Shown here: positions 22,200 through 34,919 of the stretch, piece by piece | Layout: each line of letters starts with the position of its first letter | Position numbering within the stretch: the stretch's first letter is position 1 | Origin: Trifolium pratense | Lineage: Eukaryota; Streptophyta; Magnoliopsida; Fabales; Fabaceae | Assembly (NCBI RefSeq): GCF_020283565.1 | Contig: NC_060060.1 | Span: 38,688,001-38,752,000, forward strand | Length of the DNA: 64,000 nucleotides | Direction: 5' to 3' | Program-made: the position numbers and the translations under genes | Notes under the pieces: generated by a model | What the model was told of the DNA's origin: nothing | Seen by the model: the letters and a program-made list of their open reading frames with translations, nothing else | Databases searched by the model: none

Positions 22200-25100
22200 A
22201 TGGCTTCCAACTTAAATATGTCCCCTCAGCTCGAACAGATCCACGGTGAAATTCGTGACATCTTCCGAGCCCTTGCGTATGGATCATCATCATCATTCTT
22301 TATTTTAATTCTTCAATTCTGTGTTTTTATTTCATGTTTCATACTTGATTCATTTTATTCCTTCTGTTAATAATGCTTTTACAAATAAATTTAACATTGT
22401 AGCTATTTTTAGGGCGTGATTAATAATGATATTAATAATATCGTCAGTGCAATAGATCGTTATTATGTGATTTTTATTTTTATTTTAAATTGGAGGATTA
22501 CCAATTTACCATATGCAAGATTAATTTTTTTGTCAATTTGAGATGTGGGTTTTTTTTTAGGTTTGAAAAGCTATAAATTATTGAGTAAAGTTCAGATTTG
22601 ATGTTGTTATAGTTGAAATTGAAAATTTAGGTGTTTTGTGGTTTTCTAAATCAGCATAGTTGGTTATGTAGCTATGGGAGGATTTTAGTTCAATTTTTAC
22701 AAAAAGGATTGTCTCTGGTGCCACTTGATGATATACATGTTCATGGTTTTATTTCATATTGTGTAGAAACAATCGGGTTGTTAGATTGTAAGTGTAGGTA
22801 GCTCAGACTAACGGTTGTTTGTTGTTACTTGTTTGCACGTTATACTTGAAAGATTAAGGACCGGCTTGTATCAGTTTCTAACTCATCATTAGAGGAGTTT
22901 CTTGACAAGCAGCAACACACTTGGGGTTGGGGAGCCTTCTCTAACTATCAAGGGGGAAGAACCAAACCTCTTAAGTACAATCCCAAGCATCCCATAGTCC
23001 CATACTACTTAATGTGAGACTTAGGCGTCCTCGAATACCCAAGTCTCTATTATTGCATCTCCCCTGAGATCCAATGTTCTTGATGACTGCACTCCATGAC
23101 TATTCAGTTGTCGACACTTCGCTTAACTTCCTTGTGTTGAGTCAAAACTCAAAGCCATCCGTCGGTGGCCTTCTCCAAGACACTGACAACCTGCTCTACT
23201 ACCAATTGATAAGCATCCGAATGATTGGGGAACCATCCGCTAAAATTAGCTATTAAGGGTGATGAACCAAGCCACTTGAGTGTTTCACTAAGCATCCCAA
23301 TACTACTCGTTGTGGGACTCAAGCACCCCCATAATACTAAGTCCTATCACTTTTCAATTAAAACGAGTTTACTGTTCTTCACTTACAAAAAATCATTATA
23401 AACATATAAGTGCTTATAGATCCGATTGTTTAAACATTTGTAGATACATGTTGGAGTGTGGATAATATGTACAGTGTTAATTTCATTATCATTTTTTTTA
23501 ATATAAGCACCTTTTGCAATTTGCATACAGAAATGGCTTCCAGAAGCTGGATAAGATTAAAGATTCCAATAGACAGAGTAATCAGCTGGAGGAACTCACT
23601 GGGAAGATGAAGGACTGCAAAAGGTAAGCCGGGCATTGATGTGAATATTATTTGATATCTCTATATGACAATTGAGTCTTTTAGCAAGAGAAGGCTTGGC
23701 CCAATGGTAAGAATAATTATTGTATGGCTAGGAGGTCACATGTTTGAGTTGTGAAATCATTTTTTGCAAATGTGAGTAAAACTTGTTATAATAGACTTGG
23801 TTGAGTCCAAATCTTCAGGTATAGAGGGAGTTTTGTATCATTGAGCTGCTGCTTTAGTTCTTTACTACTAATCTGGGAAACATGAAACCCTACTCTATAT
23901 TGAATATTATAAAAATAAAATATGATAGGTTGTTTTTTGGTTTATCATACTGGTTATGTGCTTTGTTTGTAGACTACATATTTGACAGAGTTGCATTTTT
24001 GCATGAAAGTAGTGATATTTCTTTTACAATTTGAATTTTTATATATTTTGTGATTTCTTTTTGGAATTTATGGCATTCTTGGAATCTGAAGCATTATGTT
24101 GCTGTTAATGGCTTCAGGTTGATAAAAGATTTTGATCGTGGAATTAAAGATGAAGGGGCAGGAAATCCCGAAGAAGTGAACAAGCAACTGAATGACGAAA
24201 AGCAATCAATGGTCAATACCCAGAACCCATTTTTTTGTCTTGCTCAAGTTGGAAATCTAGTATCTTCCTCTTCAAAGTTTGGAAGGGGTTCATGATTTTC
24301 CTTTTATTGTGGATTAACACTCAACTTATACGTTTTGTTTTATGTGTTCAACAAGTTATAATAAATTTGCATATTGTTAAAACATAAAATTAAGTGACCA
24401 CCATATGGTCAGAAAAAAGAAAAAAAAAGTTTAGCCCGGCAATTGTCCATATTTTTGTTATATATTGCATGCGCGTGCACTTGAACAACAAACTCTTATG
24501 TTTATAACATTCATTTTACTTGCAGATCAAGGAGCTAAACTCGTATGTGGCACTGAGAAAAACGTAAGCTTACTTATATACTCCTTTCATTTCTGTTTTT
24601 AGCATTTGATTGGTTATTTGAAGTTCATGAAACAAATCAAATGAGTGATAATACTAATTTTTGTTGGAGGCAATGTTCAGCTTTCAAAAGCTTGAACTTA
24701 TGATATATGTTTCTGTCAGTGTTGGTAAGAACCAATAAAGCAAAATTTAGTTTCCTTATTTTATACTATTGCAGTCCCTAAAAATAGGACCCCGCTGACT
24801 AAATCATAAGAATTTAAAAAGTTGGTAGTAGTATTAAATTGGTTAATACTTGATATTTTTTTACTTCAAGAGAGAGAGTATGGTTATGTTCACAAGTCTC
24901 ATGTTTATCAGAAAAAGAGGTAAAATAGTTGGTAGAGAAATAGTTAATGCAATTAAAAATTCAACAGGGGTTTTATAAAAAGGGAAAAGAAAATTTCTGA
25001 AGAAGGTCCTATATTTAGGGATGAAGATGGTTAGTTTACTTCTAATTAGAAGTTTTATAGGAAAATTGATACTATCACTTGGATGATAAACAGGTACATG

Positions 25101-26400
25101 AATACCATTGGTAATAAAAAACTTGAACTTTTTGACATGGGAGCTGGAGCAAGTGAACCTTCAGCTGGAGCAAATGTTCAACTGGCATCAGGTAACATGC
25201 TCAATGGAATTTGTAGTTCAGACCAATTAGTTGACATCAGCACTTTGCAATATACATTGAAGTTGATTTTTTCACTGTGTATTTGTGTTTGTGTTAACCA
25301 GTCTGAATGTAGAATATGTGCATTGTGTTTGAGTGCCAATTTTCACAATAGCATACTTCAGGCTTTCATATTTTTGGTGCATCCTTCTTGGTGTTTGGGG
25401 CCGAGGCATTTTGTTTAATGTTTTTACGTGTAAGTGAACAACCTACTTATATTAGCAATAATACTCATCTGGCTTATCCTACAGAAATGTCAAATCAAGA
25501 ACTTGTCGATGCTGGGATGAAGACAATGGATGAGACTGATCAGGCTATTGAGAGATCCAAGCAGGTGAGTGACTTCAAATTTGTGACTCCATTGTCCCTG
25601 CACCATTGGTCTGACTGACCCCTGTCAAAATGTAGGTTGTACATCAAACAATTGAAGTTGGCACCAATACTGCTGCTACCTTGAAGGGCCAAGTAAGTTT
25701 GATTTGAATTGAGTATATGCTATATGAAGGGAAGAGTCTAGGGGATAACTAATTTTTGACATCTAATTCTCTTTTCAAATTATGCAGACTGATCAAATGG
25801 GCCGTATTGTTAATGAGCTTGATTCAATTAATTTTTCAATTAAGAAAGCCTCCCAACTGGTTAAGGAGATCGGTAGACAGGTTGCTTCAATTTCCTCTTT
25901 TATATGCACTATTTAACTTACTCCAAACCTGTCATGGAACTAAATTGTCCTTACCCCTGTTCTGTTATCAGGTAGCTACAGACAAATGCATCATGCTTTT
26001 TCTGTTTCTTATCGTCTGTGGTGTAATTGCCATTATTGTCGTGAAGGTATTGTGTTCATTTTATCTATGAATTTGACTACTTTGTTGTGGATATTCTTTC
26101 TCTTCAAAACTAAACCAATGTACCGCAACAATTTTATTTGAGGTCGTGAACTAATAATTTCGGTAAAATCATTATTCTACACGAAAATAACTGATGAGAA
26201 CAACAGATCTTCCAATACTTGACTAGTGATTGCTTTTTGAATGTTTATCTGCACAACAGATCTTCCATTACTTGACATGTAATATTTTTTCGCAGATTGT
26301 GAATCCCAACAACAAAGATATTAGGGATATCCCAGGATTGGCGCCTCCAGTTCCCTCAAGGAGGCTTTTGTATGTACGGACTGGGGAGCTTTTTGATTAA
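22200..26400 (+). CDS. NPSN13: Novel plant SNARE, NPSN13 type (Qb-SNARE)
   Basis: Membrane-fusion SNARE; NPSN proteins act at the plasma membrane and cell plate. Ten exons: 22200-22276, 23531-23623, 24118-24211, 24526-24563, 25094-25191, 25485-25564, 25636-25692, 25788-25880, 25972-26046 and 26296-26400, exactly 270 codons (269 residues). The N-terminus MASNLNMSPQLEQIHGEIRD and the body VNKQLNDEKQSMIKELNSYV match recalled NPSN13. The SNARE helix spans about residues 140-212, with the zero-layer Gln in LKGQTDQM. A single C-terminal membrane anchor is CIMLFLFLIVCGVIAIIVVK (216-235), followed by a conserved NPNNKDIRDIPGLAPP tail. The large first intron holds a TRIM-like element, and the second a SINE. 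Convergent with the transporter gene. Confidence 0.97.
22905..23345 (-). mobile_element. Possible TRIM-type miniature LTR retrotransposon in NPSN13 intron 1
   Basis: Two diverged direct repeats of about 110 bp (22930-23040 and 23225-23335) share an AAGGG(T/G)GATGAACCAA-like block, AAGCATCCCA, AATACTAC and GTGGGACTCAAGC/GTGAGACTTAGGC. Beside the right repeat, the minus strand reads TTGGTAGTAGAGC, close to the initiator-Met primer site TGGTATCAGAGC. No coding sequence. Ends were not defined exactly. Confidence 0.4.
23690..23850 (+). mobile_element. tRNA-derived SINE in NPSN13 intron 2
   Basis: Contains CTTGGCCCAATGGTAAGA, a good pol III A box, and 30 bp later GGAGGTCACATGTTTGAGTT, a decayed B box. 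This order is typical of legume SINEs derived from tRNA. No target duplication was resolved. Confidence 0.55.
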
Positions 26401-27474
26401 TTCATACATTTGAACAAGAGTTTTCTCCACTCTAGTCCTACCAAGTACCAGCACCAGCATGGTTCTTGTTCTAATCGATGGAAATATTAGAGGATTGCTT
26501 TCTGGAGGCATCATTTTGATCTTACCAGTTATTCTTTCTTTTTTAAGAATTCTTGCATATACTGTTTGTGATTCTATGTAAATCAGATGAGAGTCTTCTG
26601 CTTTTCCTTGAGTGCCACGTTTCTTCATGTAACATTCCAAAAATTTAGGGCCAGAGAGAAAGTTATACTCTACTGTGACATTTGTGGTGTATATGTGTCC
26701 AATTTAAAGGAGGTTCATTCCCCTCCCTTTCCGTATTTTTTTTGTGTGTAATATATGCATACATTTTCAACCTGTCTGCCGGGTCAGTTTTGTAAATTAC
26801 ATTTATTCAATTATGTTTTTGCAGCTGTTCATTTTGATTCTTAAAAAGTAAAAACTTTTTTTTTTGTCAAGAAAAACTGTTTATATTTATTTGTAAATAA
26901 ATAAAAAATCTCACATTAATATGTTTGAATGAAAAATAGAGTGCTAATATAATCAATTCAATTGAAATAAAAGGGTAACAGGTATTTGGTTTTATGTTTA
27001 ATTTGACAAAAGTTTCAAAAATCGTCAGCACAAAGTTAACCATAAGGTCACCACCAAAAAAAGTTCTCTCACCACAAAAAAAAACATTTATTGAATATTG
27101 GGTATTAAATCATATTTATGTTTACTTGCTTATCAAAAAAAAAAAAATATTTATGTTTACTTATTAAAGCAATTACATTTCAGAGAAATTCTTAGGTGAA
27201 CTCTCACATTAGTGAATGAATTTAAAATCTTTAAGAAACAGACTATTCTCAGAGTTGGTAAATAATTTTAAAATCACTATTATAAGATTTAACTAGAGAA
27301 TTTGGTCTTAAAATCCATGAATGTAATTACAAAGTGCGTGATTTCATTATAAAGCAAAGCATACATACTATCTAAAAATGAATGAGAGGAATATGGTGCA
27401 TTTTGACTCAACTTCCTATTTCTTGTTCTCTTTCAAAAAGGGTAAGACATAAAATGAATCCTGTATTTGGATTA
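26401..27474. other. Convergent 3' region between the SNARE and transporter genes
   Basis: Two 3' UTRs and AT-rich DNA. AAATATTTATGTTTACTT-like sequence is repeated around 27113 and 27149. No coding exon was found; the 94-codon frame on the minus strand at 26356-26640 overlaps the SNARE 3' exon and UTR. Confidence 0.5.
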
Positions 27475-30400
27475 TCATTTTCCTGTTGCATGGTTGGTTA
27501 GCTGCATACGTCCAATATGAGATAACCTTGATGAAGAAATTAGCGGTGCTTCTTCATCAATAATCATATCAGAGGCAGAACCATTGCCACCACTACCACC
27601 CTCATTGTTGCCGGCATTATCTGGCACATAAATATCAGATGATTTCTTCTCAAGTTTCCAGTCCTGTATATCAGTTGATAAAAATGTGCTTAGGACTTGG
27701 GACAGAGTTTCATTCAGTTTATCTATTCTATCACTTCATTTCTTACTCTTGCATGTATAACAAGTTTGCATAAATACTAGTACTAATAAACATGTCAAGA
27801 AGATACCTTTGTGATTCGATCAGGAATACTTTCAGCGGTTATTTGAGAGGCTCGGACATCCCTGACCTTTATGTAATTATACATCACAACTCCACATAGC
27901 GCTGCAGGTCAAATATGTAAGAGGACGGAGAGGATGGGAGATTAAAAATGCAGCGTTACAAACAAAACTTACCAATACCATAGCCAATTATATTCAATCC
28001 AGTTATTGTAGACTCTGGAAATATAACTGTTGAAAGGGCTATTAATATCCAGTCTTTAAGCACGCCGGCAACCCGAATGGTTACAGCACCAGTTCTACCA
28101 ATAACTAGGAAAATGGAAAAATTCAAGGCTAGAGCACACAGAGCATTTGAGAAAAAGATCCAAAAATTGAACTGAATCTGTGAAACTTCCATCATGGGCT
28201 TTTCCAGAAGGTACCAAGGCACAAAGAGAAAAACAAAACTGCATATAACAAAGTACAATTAAGTTAGCAGATCATATGGTATGTTGGATTTGCTGATATG
28301 CAAGCATTGATATTACTTCCAATAACATGGTGTATTTTCACCTCTGCATGGTGTATTTTCTTGGCCTAAAAAGGAAGACAATAAGAAAGACATGATATAA
28401 ATTTCACAGTTTGAAGAAACTCAAAAATATAGAGTTCTGATCGCATATCACTTGCACGCGGGGGTGTGTGTGTGTTTGCATGTTGTTGAGGCACATTGCC
28501 CAAAAGCGAGTATTACTATTACCAACATGATTATTAACTAAATCTTGAAGATAAAGCTGCCGCAGGTAAATATGACAGTTGTACAATACAGACTCAATTG
28601 ACTATTTTAACAATCTTTTAGAGAAAACTAGTTGGAAGCATCAACACAAAATACCTGCATGGAGCTATGTAATATAAGCTTGTAATGGGATTTAAATTCA
28701 AGCCCTTCTTTTGTAAAAGGACTTGTGTTAAGACCAGTCGAAAAGCTTCTGCAAAGATGCCCGTGACCTGGTAAAGTGTACCAACTATATTAAAATGAAT
28801 CTCCCCATAGGAGGAAACGACAACTCCAACACTAACAAGCAGCATGTTGAAGAACACATCACACCTTGCTTTGTCAATGCCGCATAAAATAGCCACAAGG
28901 AATGTTGCAACTGGCACTGAAACAACAAGTTTTTAAGTTAAGGAATTTATCATTGAAACTAAGAGAAACATGTGAAGTTTGTTAAAACATACTTAGAGCT
29001 TTGAGCATCTGAATAAAAGCCACCGAAATATGCAAATAAGCCGTGTTACCGAACCTGTAGCAAGCAACAAAAAACATATTGCCCATATAAATATAAATAT
29101 GGTAGTACCTTCAAAAGTACTGAAACTAAACGAGGCATAAGCATGTGAATAGCGCATGTATAGAATACAGAAACTTTAGTGCTGACAACCAGGGTAATCT
29201 AACAATAATACAGGTAAGCTATCATAGTTTCTTAGAAATACCATACTTTTGAACATAGTTAAATGACAGAGTGAACAAATTATAAATCTACGTGCGTAGT
29301 GATTGAAAAGTAAACCTAGTTTATGGCAATCACATATGTGTGTCTATATATAAGGCAACCAATAAGCTATTCCAAGGGGTCTGGTAATGAATGGCCTTTT
29401 GTTGTTAAGAGAATTTGAAGTAAATCTAGATACTTAAACTATACTCTTCACTATACCAGATTCTTTGATAGAGGGTTATCAATAGAAAACGTAGAACTTC
29501 ATGCCTACTGTAACATCTCACTAGCTTAAGTTAAGAAGTCAATGCAAGAGCAACAGATCCAGTCTAATGTGTATTGAGTAAACTTGATATCAAACTGAAA
29601 GTATCATATTTATCCATAAATGGGGTACGTGAAAAGCTTCTACTTTCCGATCTTAGGTAGGATCTCGATTTTGACTTCCTTGATAGTAATGATAGTTTTG
29701 AGAGTTTGCATGCACATGCACTTATTGGTATGAAATCATAAAACTTTAGTTTGCCTATTTGTAGTGCTTACCAGAGACTTGATGCAAAGAAGGCACTTAT
29801 TGGTATGACACAAGTTGCATATCTGTGACAAAAGGAACATGTTTAGAAATAAGCTGATCAAATGAGAACAAGGTACAAGAATGCTTCAAATCAAGGGCAC
29901 ACTCACATTTCAAATGACATTTTAACAGGAGTTACAACCTGCAAATCAGACAATGAAAATTGATCAATAAAAAATGGTGTAAGGCAAAGTAACAACATCC
30001 CAATTCAGATCAATATAGGGTATCATAGTAATTGTAACATCAACTACAGTTACTACACAAACTTAGCATACAATCAACATCAAACAATGTTATTGTTATC
30101 CCAAAAAAACACTTGACCATGTAGAACCGACATTGAATGAAATTGACCATAATAAACCCCAAAAAGCAGCATTTCCAAATCAGAACAGAATAACATACCT
30201 TAAAAACCCGGACAAGTAAAAATGCAACTGCTCCAGAAAAACCCATATGAATCATGGTCAATGTAATAGGAAGTGGAAAGTTAAAGTACTTCGGAGACAA
30301 AACCCACTACAAAAAAACCAAAATTTAAGAAAATCAACAACACATAAAAGTTAATTAATACATTAAACATAGTTTTAAGGTAAAATTAGTAGCAAAAAAT

Positions 30401-30490
30401 CAGTACCTTGTTATACAAAATGACACCAGAAGAAAGCAAGATGTAGATAAACAAGTAGAAATAAGTCAAAAAAAGCGTTCTGCTGATCAT
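27475..30490 (-). CDS. Nucleotide-sugar/triose-phosphate translocator family transporter
   Basis: Integral membrane antiporter of the plant NST/TPT family (drug/metabolite transporter fold), probably Golgi or ER; substrate not readable. Nine exons: 30490-30407, 30306-30199, 29938-29907, 29822-29772, 29054-28993, 28916-28655, 28238-27973, 27901-27807 and 27663-27475, giving 382 residues. About ten hydrophobic helices. Family motifs: ILLSSGVILYNKWVLS, FPLPITLTMIHM, FIQMLKALMPVATF, LNPITSLYYIAPC and TIRVAGVLKDW. The cytosolic tail ends with EEAPLISSSRLSHIGRMQL. It closely resembles recalled Arabidopsis At3g17430 and At1g48230. Start chosen at the ATG that gives MISRTLFLTYFYL. The 5' end of exon 7 has a one-base uncertainty in my reading. 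Confidence 0.95.
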
Positions 30491-31649
30491 TTTGACTTGG
30501 ATTCCAAAACAACTTATGATTCTGAGACAGAAGTAGTTGTTTTGTTTATGGTAGCTAAAAAAAGCACAGACCCATGTTGTTAATTTGAGTAAAGTTGATA
30601 TCTTTGTATCTGCAGCATGATTTGGAAGCAAGAAAAAAAGCAAAAAAGATAAATTGTACGGATCTGTGTAGCACGAAGTAATGTCGTCAAGATCTAATAG
30701 AAAGCGCGTGGAGAGAAAATGGAACGGACACAGGAAGAAAAAAAAAAACAGTGTTAAGCAGAAGAGAGATGAGAAGAGGAGAAGAAAAAGAGTGATAAAT
30801 GATGGGGTTTTAAAATTAATTTTCTCAGTGTTGTTGTTTTGTTTGTATTTTATTATTTTTTTTTAAAAATTATCATACACTAGAATCGACTAATTCAACG
30901 GTACCAATTTTACCATCTACTTGCGAGGGTCCGATTTAAAGTCAGAGTTTTTTTTATTCTATATGAACTAGTCTACCAAAATTGACATTAGAGAAAATCG
31001 AATCTGAAATCTCGGACTTTTTTTTGTTGTTGTTTGTAATTGGGTGTGTGTGGTTTCGAAGCATGTGGGTCTCTGTGTGGAGTGTAGATACCGTAACTGT
31101 GTCCAGTGTATGAATATAAAAATGAGCAGAGGATGAGTAACGCTCTCTATTATCAATACAAAGTTCACATCCCCACTGACTCAGATACTATTTATCTCTT
31201 GTGGTTGTCATACTTTCTAACAACATATCATAAATAGGGATTAATTAAATGCTAATTTTTTTCTTGGAAAATTTAAGTTATGTTTATTTTGTTATTATTT
31301 GTGTGTGTGGGTGTGTGTCTTTGGACCGTTGTGAAGCGGCGACGAAGGAAAGCTATTAAATCGGGTTACATAAGACAAGGCCGAGTAGCATCCATTTGAT
31401 CGAAGGTAGGTCAAGTAAGAGTGTAAGCGGATAAGACAAAACTTATTAAATCAAAAATCTAAACCAAATCGGGGGAGAAAAAAACAATTTTTTTCTGGTT
31501 TGGTTCAAAAATCAATTCAGTTCTCAATTTTCATTTTTAAAAATTAAATAACCTATGAATTGAACCAAAAAAAGTCTTCTCTCTCACAAAAGACACTTAC
31601 TGCACCATTAACGCACCATTTAAACATGCAGTAAATCCATTTCCGTGGA
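30491..31649. promoter_or_regulatory. Transporter 5' region and upstream AT-rich DNA
   Basis: The transporter leader and promoter run to about 30900. From about 30880 to 31010 lies a dispersed repeat related to 40195-40310 (shared CCAATTTTACCATCTACTTGCG/CCAATTTCACCGTACATTTGCG-like and TATGAACTxxxCTA blocks). A TATCTCT-rich AT stretch follows. No gene seen. Confidence 0.4.
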
Positions 31650-32055
31650 TTTGGGCCAAAAAATCCAATCTAGCCCAATCTGCGGGTGAGAAACCAAGGT
31701 CCAATTTCATCCAATTAAGATAACGGAAAGATATTTTCTCTCCCCACCCCCATGAATCTTTTATCCCCTTAAATTTTCAATTTTGTCCTTGAAAAAACTT
31801 CGGTTCGTAGAAACCGAAGTTTTTTTTTTCCTTGAAAACAAATTTCGGTTTCTAAAAACCGAAATTTACTCTGAATTTGCACTAGAAAAATTTCGATTTC
31901 TGCGAACTGAATGTTTCTGCAAGGGCAAAATTGGAATATTGGGGGTATAAAAGATTCATGGGAGGGGGAAGAGAAAATATCTAACGGAAATGATTGGATT
32001 CATTCAGTTTGGGCCACAGTTGGGCCTAGGCTGGATTTTTGGCCCAACAACTTTT
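31650..32055. repeat. Large palindromic (foldback) element
   Basis: About 400 bp with arms of roughly 150 bp. The outer arms share TTGGGCCAAAAA(A)TCCA. The next blocks share GATATTTTCTCT and CCATGAATCTTTTAT with their complement on the right. The inner arms share CAATTTTG. The centre contains two further small hairpins, ACTTCGGTT/AACCGAAGT and ATTTCGGTTT/AAACCGAAAT. No coding capacity; probably a foldback MITE. Confidence 0.75.
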
Positions 32056-32984
32056 TCCAAATTCTTAATAAAAAACTAAACAGGGCATAAAACTCAAGTT
32101 TTTAACGACGAAATAAAAATTAGCCATATTTACTTGCCAAAATACATCATTTGATCATTCATGATTCATTCAGCCTTGATTTTGTACAGCTTCGTCATCA
32201 TCCATGTAAGATAATGGCATCAATATATTACATTTTCAGGTCATAAATTGAAAGTAAAAGTGTACTTTGCTTCAAGTTTTTTAAGTATAATGATTATCTA
32301 CTAAGGGAACAAACTCACTAATTACCTTGAGATATACAGTTTTAAGATTTTCTACTGTCATAATCATCATATATGAAATTCCACAAGTAGAAAAAATATG
32401 AATAGAGAAGAAAATGCCAATGGAATTCATTCTGCATATATGTTTGCACCTCTTTTCTGCAAGGTAAAAAATTGGATGTCACTACAATGTACTTGTGTAG
32501 CAAAAGTGGTAGATTTATTTAATTTAGGGATCATATAAATGTTTAAAAAAGAGTGGAAGAAATAACCTAACACAAGGTACAAGTGTAGAATAGATGTATC
32601 AACTCTCAAGTTTTTGTTGCCTATATATATTCGAGAGTAAATACATTTAAATGTTTGCTTGTGTATGCTAAAATTGTTTGGGCGAACGTTATGATTGAGG
32701 TTCAAACTCCGACTTTCTTATTTATGTGTATAAGTTTCTGATGTATTTATCATTTTGTCAGCTTTATACAAAAAAAATGTTTGTGTAACAATCAAAGTGT
32801 TAGGTGGTTGATTTTGATTCTCTCGAAATTCTTTCAATTTCTCTAAAATGTTAAATCTCAACCGTTAATTTCAATTTTGTTTAATGGTGGAGATGTAACA
32901 ATTAAAAAAATTAAGATGTAACCATTATTTCCTCTGTAATTGCATGAGATATATTGTCTTATAATTTATGGAGTAGCAAGACAT
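32056..32984. other. AT-rich intergenic DNA, nothing recognised
   Basis: No open frame with protein-like composition and no repeat family recognised. Confidence 0.5.
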
Positions 32985-33000
32985 AGTGTTCATGAAAGAC

Positions 33001-33426
33001 CGGAAGGAATATTTTATGCTGAGTGTCTTGTCGATAAGGTGTAACTTTTATGTTGGAAATGATTTTTAGGTAAAAATATTCTGGCACCCCCTATTTTTTT
33101 TACAAGTGGGGTATGCAACCTTTTTTTGCTGGAACCGGTAAAGTTTGGTGGAGTGTGGAGTTGAGTCTCCTTAGATCATGGTTGGTTGGTGGTCTCTTGT
33201 GTCCTTCTTCATGGTTGATCCTTGTCTCCCTCTCTGAGGGGGTTTTAGATCTTCTTGTGATGAGGTTAGAGGTGTTTACCTTTTGTTGGTGTACCTCTGC
33301 CTTTGTTTGTATGTGTTTTTAGAACATGTTAGCTGCATGTGAAGAGTATCTCTGGTACCTCTTGTTTTCTGTTTTTTCCTTGTACTTTTTCATTTTTATA
33401 TAATATATTTTTGCCATTAAAAAAAA
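33001..33426 (+). mobile_element. 5'-truncated LINE tail
   Basis: Ends in an A-run (33418-33426) and is bounded by a perfect 16-bp duplication, AGTGTTCATGAAAGAC, at 32985-33000 and 33427-33442. The insert is G/T-rich and 3'-UTR-like, unlike its AT-rich surroundings. No reverse transcriptase remains. Confidence 0.8.
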
Positions 33427-33442
33427 AGTGTTCATGAAAGAC

Positions 33443-34715
33443 TTTGGGCCTATTTATATATACATCTTATTTGTAGCGCGTACACACTCTTATTATGATT
33501 AATGTTTATGTATAGACTTACATAAATTATTTATAGTAAAAGATAAAAGAAGACACACTTATATTATGATTAACATTTATGTATAAGCTCATAAATTATA
33601 TTTATAACACAAGATAAAATAAAAATAAATTATTTTTGTATATACTATATATTGTTTTCATAAGCTATATTAAAATCTTATAAATAAACCAAAAAATAAC
33701 TTATAAAAATTGTCATAATTATTTTCATAAGTTCTATCAAAAAATTTCACAAAAATTATGTAATACTCCATAGAACTAAATTTCATCCAATGAATCAAAT
33801 AAATCAATCCAAACTAACTCTTTGTCAAACTAACATTTTTTAGAAATTCAAACAATGAAATGTAGTAGTCCATAGAACTAAATTTCATCCATTAATGCAT
33901 CAAAAAAATGTATAAGCATTAAGCACGATCAATTGACAGCTCCAGACTCCAGTACAGTACAGTACAGGTACAAGTATACATATTTTAATTTTGCTGGTGT
34001 AATTTTAGTGAGATCATTTTTTCTCTGCCTTCTCGTTTTTTGCTTGTCTTTTGTTTACGTGGTTGGTACGTTTCTAGTTTTGTATTTCTATTTCTGGTGG
34101 TATATTAATTACATTCACATTATATTTTTATTAAGCATAGAGAATTTTTTTTTTTGGTACAACTTAAGCATAGAGAATTATTTTTTTTGAACGAAATAAA
34201 TTTAATGCATTTTATTAATCACCAAAAGTTCAATACATTTGTACCAAAAAAAGTTCAATACATGAAGGAACAATCTCACTATGGAAACTAGTCCAAGAAT
34301 TGGCCGCCCTAGCTAGCGTATGAGCAATCAAATTAATACTCCTTCAGCAGTATACTTTTTTTTTTGGTAGAGTACTGAGCAGTATACATTTTATTGGTAA
34401 ATATCATTACCTCAAATTTCCATCTGTTAACCACTTTATCTATATTATTTGACCTAATTAATTTTTATTTATTACTTCATTAACAATAACAATATATTCT
34501 GGTCAACTTTAAGATATGGTTGATGGGTCCACACATTTAATTCCAACTATACCTTAATTTTATGATTTTCTTTTCCACACACAAAGCCACAATTACTTCA
34601 TTCACTAGCCACTTAAAGAAAACAATACCTCTATAAATTGGGTCCAATTTTATTATTCCATGCAAATTAAAACAATATCAATAAGAAAAAAATACTCATT
34701 GATACATTAATTATT
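33443..34715. other. AT-rich intergenic DNA upstream of the small peptide gene
   Basis: Contains two imperfect tandem copies of a TTATTATGATTAA(T/C)(G/A)TTTATGTATA segment at 33490 and 33562. A repeated TCCATAGAACTAAATTTCATCC occurs at 33768 and 33870. CAGTA repeats lie at 33951-33967. A TATAAA at about 34633, 80 bp before the peptide ATG, is a plausible core promoter. Confidence 0.45.
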
Positions 34716-34919
34716 ATGGCAAAAATCACTGCTTCGCTTTTTATTTTAATTCTCCTTGTTGTGACTATTACAAATGGTTACAATGTTGAAGGTAACAAGC
34801 TAAAGAATGATGATGATGTTTTCAAGACTGAAAAGACTTTTGGGTGTAATTTTTACTGGAAGATGTGTTTTGTTGATCCTCCTAGTCCTAGGTATTGTCC
34901 TTTGTATCGTATGTATTAA
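34716..34919 (+). CDS. Short secreted cysteine-containing peptide, possibly truncated by a frameshift
   Basis: 67 residues. A clear signal peptide (MAKITASLFILILLVVTITN, hydrophobic 6-18) is followed by an acidic, charged spacer and then a Cys/aromatic segment (FGCNFYWKMCFVDPPSPRYC). This layout is common in legume secreted cysteine-rich or nodule-type peptides, but no named family was recognised. A TATAAA lies about 80 bp upstream. After the TAA, the +1 frame immediately reads CTPNGGNAAPPQAQILP and a stop at 34975, which looks like a lost C-terminus, so a one-base indel near 34915 is possible. The role is unknown. Confidence 0.6.
   Translation: MAKITASLFILILLVVTITNGYNVEGNKLKNDDDVFKTEKTFGCNFYWKMCFVDPPSPRYCPLYRMY

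Noticed and set aside
21946..22215. 89-codon frame before the NPSN13 start
   Set aside because: Lies in the 5' UTR, overlaps the true ATG in another frame and has no family features.
26356..26640. 94-codon minus-strand frame
   Set aside because: Antisense to the last NPSN13 exon and its 3' UTR.
30681..30866. Basic 61-codon frame on the plus strand
   Set aside because: It is antisense to the transporter 5' UTR and composed of A/G-rich low-complexity sequence.
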